Of a DNA stretch of 7,676 nucleotides, positions 4,216 through 7,676 are shown in pieces. This DNA comes from SSC4 sp964642445 (GTDB taxonomy: Bacteria; Chloroflexota; Anaerolineae; SSC4; Amarolineaceae): the NCBI GenBank assembly GCA_964642445.1, contig CAZXQZ010000203.1:1-7676 (forward strand). Direction: 5' to 3'. The notes below the pieces were generated by a model. That model was not told where the DNA came from. It searched no databases and saw only the letters and a program-made list of their open reading frames with translations. The translations under genes and the position numbers were made by a program. Every line of letters begins with the position of its first letter. The stretch's first letter is position 1.

Positions 4216-6891
4216 TCATGGATGGCTAGGGGACACAACGACCCGAAAACCGAAGATGCCGCCGCGGGAGCTCGGGCCGCCGTCGCCGCGGACGGCGCAG
4301 CGCACGAACCCCGCATTAGAGAAGAAGGAGCCGCCCCGCACCACGCGCGCCGCATCGCCCTGCGGGCTGTCGTCGGCCGGCGTGTTGTAGTCGCTGCGCC
4401 ACTTAGTCAGGCACCATTCCCACACGTTGCCGCTCATGTCGAAAACACCGTACGGACTGACACCGCGCGGGAAGATGCCGACCGCACTCGTCGTGCCAAT
4501 GCCGGTCTGGACGTAGTTCGTATGATCCGGCGTGATCTCCGGTCCCCACGGATAACGCCGCCCATCCGTGCCGCGGGCCGCCTTCTCCCACTGCGCCTCG
4601 GTCGGCAGCGATACTGCCAGACCCGACCGCTCGCTCAGCCAGCGGCAAAAGGCATAGGCCTCGTACCAGCTGACACCCACCACCGGGTGATTGGCAAGTT
4701 CGAACACGTTGCCGTAACGGTCAGGTCCATTGCGGTCCTCCCCGATACGCCACGCCCAGCCGGCATCGGTCCAGCAGTGATGCCAGCGCTCGCCGTAGCC
4801 CCCGTCCTCCACGAAAGCCGTGTACTGCGCATGGGTGATGGGATAGCGGCTGATGCGATAGGCCACCGGCAGCGGCTCATCGTGTTGTGGCGCTTCGTTG
4901 TCCCAAGCCAGCGAGTCGGTCTCCTTTGTGTTCCCCATCGTGAACGCCCCCGCCGGCACGTCGCACCAGGCGATGTCGGGCAGGCCTGCGGGCGTCAGGC
5001 CCACACCGGGCCGCGGATCACCCAGGAGATTGAGTGCATCCCCGGCCAGACTGCGGGCACGCACCACCTCTCTGCTGCTCGTCGCAATGCCCACCAGGGT
5101 TTCCTGTACAGCCTGCATGGTTTCAGCAAACGGTCTGGCTGCCCCGCTCTCGACGATGACGCGCACCGCCAGCACAGGGTGCACCGGCAGCAGTTGCTCG
5201 ACCAGCGGCGTGAGATCGGGCGTCAGACCACCCACCAGAATCACTGTCTCTTCCCAGCCGCCCGGTTCTGTCCAGCCGTCAGCCCAGTAGGCGCGCAGGT
5301 CGACGCCAGCCTGCAGCCCGGCCCCTAAGGCCCGCGCGGCGAAGTACTCCTGCATAAGCTGGTGAACAAAACGCACCTGCCCGCCGCTACGGTCGAGCAG
5401 GGTCGCGCTGGCAGCCAGGTACAGGACCTGCACCGGATCGGGCGTATGCGGGGCCAGCTGTGCGACCGTCCAGGCCTCTTCGACCGCGGTGCCGCGCTCT
5501 CCCGCCTGCTGCATGGCAAAAGCGAGCTGAGCCAGGCAGTGCAGGATGACGTCCGCCCCCGGCCACGCTGCCGCTTCGTGCCGTTTGGCCTCGCGCGCCA
5601 GCAGTGTGTCGGTAAAAGCCGCAAACAGGCGAGCGCGATTTTGCGGCAGGGTGCCGTCACCCGCCGCATAGACCTGGGCAAACATCACCAGCATGAAGGG
5701 ATTGCGGCCTAACGCCCACAGCGATGGCAGCTCGCCCCGGCGCAGCTGTTCCCACAGGCGATCTTGGGCATTGCTGGTGCGGCGGTAGACGGCTTCTGGC
5801 ATCTTGTCGACCGTCCAGAATTCTTGCCAGGTGGCACCCGCGTCTCGCCACTTCTCCCACAAGCGTATGACCTCGTCACCTGCCATCTGCCAGAAAAGAT
5901 GCTCACCCTCGGCGGGACCCAGGTAGTGCTGCACGTACTCGAGCTGGCGCCGCGGGTCGAGCGGCTTGACCTCCAACTTCTGTAAGTTCAGCGTTTCGAC
6001 ATAATCCAGGGCGCGGCAGGTGACCACCACCGCCGCCTGGGCAAAAGTATCGAGCAGGTTCTGAATCCGCCTGACGCGTTCAGCATAACCGCGCGGCGGC
6101 ATCTCGTTGAGCCCGTCCAGGAGCAGGATCAGCCGTCGGTGGCGCAGGTAGGCTGGCAGGTAAGGTGCCAGCGCAGCAAAGCAGCCCTGGACATAGGCCA
6201 GCGCCGGCTCGTCGCCGCTGTAACCGCCCAGGGGCACCAGCAGGGGTAGGGGAGCCGCGGTGTCGGTCTGCGCGGCCTGGGCGGTGTCATAGGCCAGGCG
6301 CCAGAGGGTGGTCGTCTTGCCGGCGCCCGGCTCGCCGAGCAGCACCAGGCGGCGTACGTCGTGCACGGCCTGGCGCAGGTCGTCGACCGGCACGCGCTCG
6401 ACGCGCCGGTCCGGGCCAAAGCCGTGTTCGGCCAGCTTCTCGAAGCCGGTGGGCATGAAGAGCATGGGCAGATCGAGGCGTGGACCGGCCTGGGCGGCGC
6501 GGCGCACTTCGGCGATACCAGCCAGCGGCGTATAGTGCTGCGCCCAGTACTCGTAGTCCGCGATGATTTTCGCCAGGTAGGCCAGCTCGGTGGCACGGGC
6601 GCCCGGCGTTTGCGGGTCGGTCACCCAGGCGTCGGCATAGGCATCGACTGCAGCATCCAGCGGCGGATAGTGGGGATATTCCCGCCGTGCCACCCGCACC
6701 AGGTCGGCGATGGCGTTCTGTTTTTCGGCTTCATCGATGATGGCGGTCCAGATGTCCTTGACCCGGCCGCTGAAGGCAATCTGTCCGAGATCCAGCCCGG
6801 CATCGATGGCCAGCGTGCGGGCTGTTTCCTCGACACGGTAGAGTTCGGTGAATGCGTCACGTAAGGCAGCGAAGGCCTGGTGGTGTTTCAT
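4216..6891 (-). CDS. EAD-NACHT-FGE fusion: STAND NTPase with DGR-variable C-terminal sensor
   Basis: 891 residues. Residues 1-90 resemble the effector-associated domain EAD1 (LRDAFTELY, AGLDLGQIAFSG, then IIDEAEKQNAIADLV), a death-domain-like adaptor that joins matching EADs on effectors. Residues about 135-330 form a NACHT NTPase: Walker A GEPGAGKTT (186-194), Walker B LILLLDGLNEMP (254-265) and a sensor-like VVTCRALDY (289-297). A helical arm follows, including FVHQLMQEYFAARAL (508-522), a typical STAND helical motif. Residues 636-887 are an FGE-like C-type-lectin domain (VPAGAFTMG, LPTEAQWEKAARGTDG, SPYGVFDMSGNVWEW, VVRGGSF). Its catalytic Cys pair is absent, so it likely binds ligand. Residues 857-880 lie in VR1. 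No signal or membrane segment is seen; cytoplasmic. I infer that ligand binding by the variable face triggers NTP-driven oligomerisation and effector recruitment. The ATG at 6891 has only a weak AAGG ahead of it. No EAD-bearing effector is in the window. Confidence 0.92.
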   Translation of the reverse strand: MKHHQAFAALRDAFTELYRVEETARTLAIDAGLDLGQIAFSGRVKDIWTAIIDEAEKQNAIADLVRVARREYPHYPPLDAAVDAYADAWVTDPQTPGARATELAYLAKIIADYEYWAQHYTPLAGIAEVRRAAQAGPRLDLPMLFMPTGFEKLAEHGFGPDRRVERVPVDDLRQAVHDVRRLVLLGEPGAGKTTTLWRLAYDTAQAAQTDTAAPLPLLVPLGGYSGDEPALAYVQGCFAALAPYLPAYLRHRRLILLLDGLNEMPPRGYAERVRRIQNLLDTFAQAAVVVTCRALDYVETLNLQKLEVKPLDPRRQLEYVQHYLGPAEGEHLFWQMAGDEVIRLWEKWRDAGATWQEFWTVDKMPEAVYRRTSNAQDRLWEQLRRGELPSLWALGRNPFMLVMFAQVYAAGDGTLPQNRARLFAAFTDTLLAREAKRHEAAAWPGADVILHCLAQLAFAMQQAGERGTAVEEAWTVAQLAPHTPDPVQVLYLAASATLLDRSGGQVRFVHQLMQEYFAARALGAGLQAGVDLRAYWADGWTEPGGWEETVILVGGLTPDLTPLVEQLLPVHPVLAVRVIVESGAARPFAETMQAVQETLVGIATSSREVVRARSLAGDALNLLGDPRPGVGLTPAGLPDIAWCDVPAGAFTMGNTKETDSLAWDNEAPQHDEPLPVAYRISRYPITHAQYTAFVEDGGYGERWHHCWTDAGWAWRIGEDRNGPDRYGNVFELANHPVVGVSWYEAYAFCRWLSERSGLAVSLPTEAQWEKAARGTDGRRYPWGPEITPDHTNYVQTGIGTTSAVGIFPRGVSPYGVFDMSGNVWEWCLTKWRSDYNTPADDSPQGDAARVVRGGSFFSNAGFVRCAVRGDGGPSSRGGIFGFRVVVSPSHP
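4230..4351 (-). repeat. Variable repeat VR1 in the NACHT-FGE gene
   Basis: Gap-free match to the TR (constant offset of 1825 bases). Of the 27 TR coding-strand adenines, 22 are changed; of the 95 other positions none is changed. The result is 14 altered codons out of 15 mutable ones, at residues 857, 858, 861, 862, 869-872, 874, 875 and 877-880; only N859 keeps the template residue. The altered residues are F, S, G, D and I. It ends 11 bases before the gene's stop codon, with a 23-base adenine-free 3' segment identical to the TR. This is the live substrate of the retroelement. Confidence 0.96.
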
Positions 6892-6963
6892 AGTCGGTGA
6901 GCCTTGAGGAATGAAGGAAATGCAGGCCAGGCGGGGCCGCTGGGAAACGTGAATTGGGCCACA

Positions 6964-6992
6964 CCCATGCCCTCATGCCCACCTGGCATGGG
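6964..6992. repeat. Inverted repeat spanning the vapC stop codon
   Basis: CCCATGCC (6964-6971) pairs with GGCATGGG (6985-6992), 8 bp with a 13-nt loop that contains the toxin stop codon; a shorter alternative stem CATGCC/GGCATG is nested in it. No T-tract follows on the minus strand, so a terminator role is uncertain; it may act as an mRNA 3' hairpin between the toxin-antitoxin operon and the NACHT gene 81 bp downstream. Confidence 0.35.
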
Positions 6993-7350
6993 CGTAGTGC
7001 CGCAGGATGTTGCCGTCCTTCGACAAGAGAAGACTATCGTCCAGGCCCGCATTGGCGGTGATCAACCGGTCGAAGGGATCACGTGTCCAGGTGTATGCCA
7101 GGGCATGCGTGACAATACGATCGAACGATTTCGAGCAAACCTGCAGTCCAATCCGGTGGGCGAGATCGTTTACAACGACGTCCGGCGCGGCCATCACGTG
7201 CTGACCTTCAAATAGATACTGCAGTTCCAGACGGACGGCCGGCGAGATGAGAACATCATGCTCGTTGATCAGCTGCCGCGCGGTCGCGCTGAGCATATCC
7301 AACAATCCAGCGTAGAGCCACACCACCACGTGGGTATCAAGGTAGATCAA
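6973..7350 (-). CDS. PIN-domain toxin, VapC-type ribonuclease
   Basis: 125 residues, the usual VapC length. PIN ribonucleases use a cluster of acidic residues to hold Mg2+; the candidates visible are D5 (YLDTHVVVWLY), E42 (VRLELQYLF), D91/D94 (TRDPFDRLITANA) and D112 (LLSKDGNI). The product would cleave RNA when free of its antitoxin. The start is a TTG at 7350: a stop codon directly upstream in frame (7354-7356) excludes a longer form, and a GAGGT ribosome site precedes it by six bases. The gene overlaps the antitoxin by 14 bp, a sign of translational coupling that keeps toxin below antitoxin. The exact RNA target cannot be told from sequence. Confidence 0.92.
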   Translation of the reverse strand: MIYLDTHVVVWLYAGLLDMLSATARQLINEHDVLISPAVRLELQYLFEGQHVMAAPDVVVNDLAHRIGLQVCSKSFDRIVTHALAYTWTRDPFDRLITANAGLDDSLLLSKDGNILRHYAHARWA

Positions 7351-7573
7351 GGTCTACCTCACTTTCCCAACCCAGCGCGACCAGATCTGCGGGATCGCCC
7401 TGAATGACATTGGGACGGTGGACCAGGCTCTGCAGCTTGTCGGCCTTCTCGACGGGCACGATGCGCAGTTTGCGATCGCCCCGCTTGACCTCGATGGGCA
7501 AACCGCTCTGCAGTACTTCGTCCAGCAGATGATAGATGTTCGCGCGTAATTCGGTTGCAGTCACGGATTTCAT
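7337..7573 (-). CDS. Phd/YefM-family antitoxin (VapB partner)
   Basis: 78 residues. The N-terminal SVTATELRANIYHLLDEVLQ (3-22) is the Phd/YefM DNA-binding fold with the typical opening pattern of a strand, then ATELRxNxxxLLDEV. The C-terminal half is acidic and probably disordered until it wraps the toxin. I chose the ATG at 7573 because GGAGAG lies seven bases upstream and the family motif begins there; an in-frame ATG at 7597 would add eight residues but lies in the operator-proximal leader. It is first in a two-gene operon with the PIN toxin and is expected to repress its own promoter through the inverted repeat at 7604-7629. Confidence 0.92.
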   Translation of the reverse strand: MKSVTATELRANIYHLLDEVLQSGLPIEVKRGDRKLRIVPVEKADKLQSLVHRPNVIQGDPADLVALGWESEVDLDLP

Positions 7574-7603
7574 CAATTTCTCTCCAACAGAGCGCAAATG
7601 GGC

Positions 7604-7629
7604 GTACGTGTCAAGACAGTGACACGTAC
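7604..7629. promoter_or_regulatory. Palindromic operator of the toxin-antitoxin operon
   Basis: GTACGTGTCA (7604-7613) and TGACACGTAC (7620-7629) are perfect 10-bp inverted arms around a 6-bp spacer. They begin 31 bp upstream of the antitoxin ATG and abut the -10 box, so bound antitoxin or antitoxin-toxin complex would block transcription start. Perfect symmetry fits a dimeric Phd-type repressor. Confidence 0.8.
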
Positions 7630-7659
7630 ATTTTAGTCGCCCTGGAGGAATTCTGTCAA
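7630..7659 (-). promoter_or_regulatory. Sigma70-type promoter of the toxin-antitoxin operon
   Basis: On the minus strand a perfect TTGACA -35 box (7654-7659) is followed after 18 bp by TAAAAT (7630-7635), one mismatch from the -10 consensus. The predicted start point falls inside the palindromic operator. As all downstream genes are on the same strand and the gap to the NACHT gene is 81 bp, some read-through into the retroelement target is possible. Confidence 0.75.
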
Positions 7660-7676
7660 TTCGAGTGTGTCGTCAC

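Noticed and set aside
4024..5328. 434-codon open frame on the plus strand
   Set aside because: It is antisense to the FGE part of the NACHT protein and runs through the intergenic AT-rich repeat; no domain.

Overview
The window looks like GC-rich bacterial chromosome, and every gene I can support is on the minus strand. A fused EAD-NACHT-FGE protein, a diversity-generating retroelement (DGR), VapBC, CsoR and short degenerate intergenic repeats together fit a large-genome, possibly multicellular lineage. Chloroflexota is my best guess, by gene content only; no rRNA or marker gene is present to settle it.

Layout from high to low coordinates, which is the direction of transcription: (1) 7676-6973, a VapB/VapC-type toxin-antitoxin pair with a clear promoter and a perfect inverted-repeat operator. 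(2) 6891-4216, an 891-residue STAND-type protein: an N-terminal effector-associated-like domain, a NACHT NTPase with Walker A and B motifs, a helical region, and a C-terminal formylglycine-generating-enzyme (FGE/sulfatase-modifying) domain of C-type-lectin fold. Its last codons are variable repeat VR1. (3) 4215-4015, a non-coding spacer with short repeats and two hairpins. (4) 4014-2941, a DGR-type reverse transcriptase. (5) 2910-2545, Avd, the RT accessory protein. (6) 2526-2405, the template repeat (TR). (7) 2316-1408, a second FGE-domain protein ending in a related but decayed variable repeat, VR2. (8) 1407-939, a non-coding stretch holding a CsoR-type operator. (9) 938-282, csoR and a CopZ-like copper chaperone, separated by a 32-bp perfect palindrome. 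(10) 239-1, a hairpin and an interrupted hexamer tandem repeat at the window edge.

The central result is a DGR that can be demonstrated directly. Over 122 bp the TR and VR1 differ at 22 positions, and all 22 are adenines on the coding strand of the TR; the other 95 non-adenine positions are identical. The 27 TR adenines fall in 15 codons (12 Asn, 2 Asp, 1 Arg), while the structural codons are written without adenine. The RT is inferred to copy TR RNA with adenine-specific errors and, with Avd, to rewrite the ligand-binding face of the FGE domain of the NACHT protein. The system therefore looks like a self-diversifying intracellular sensor: a variable lectin-like receptor fused to an NTPase switch and an adaptor domain that would recruit an effector encoded elsewhere. 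VR2 still shows the adenine bias but carries non-adenine substitutions and has lost the 3' homology needed for initiation, so it looks like a frozen former target or one served by a different TR.

The copper genes (csoR, copZ-like) and the toxin-antitoxin pair flank the retroelement and have no visible functional link to it.
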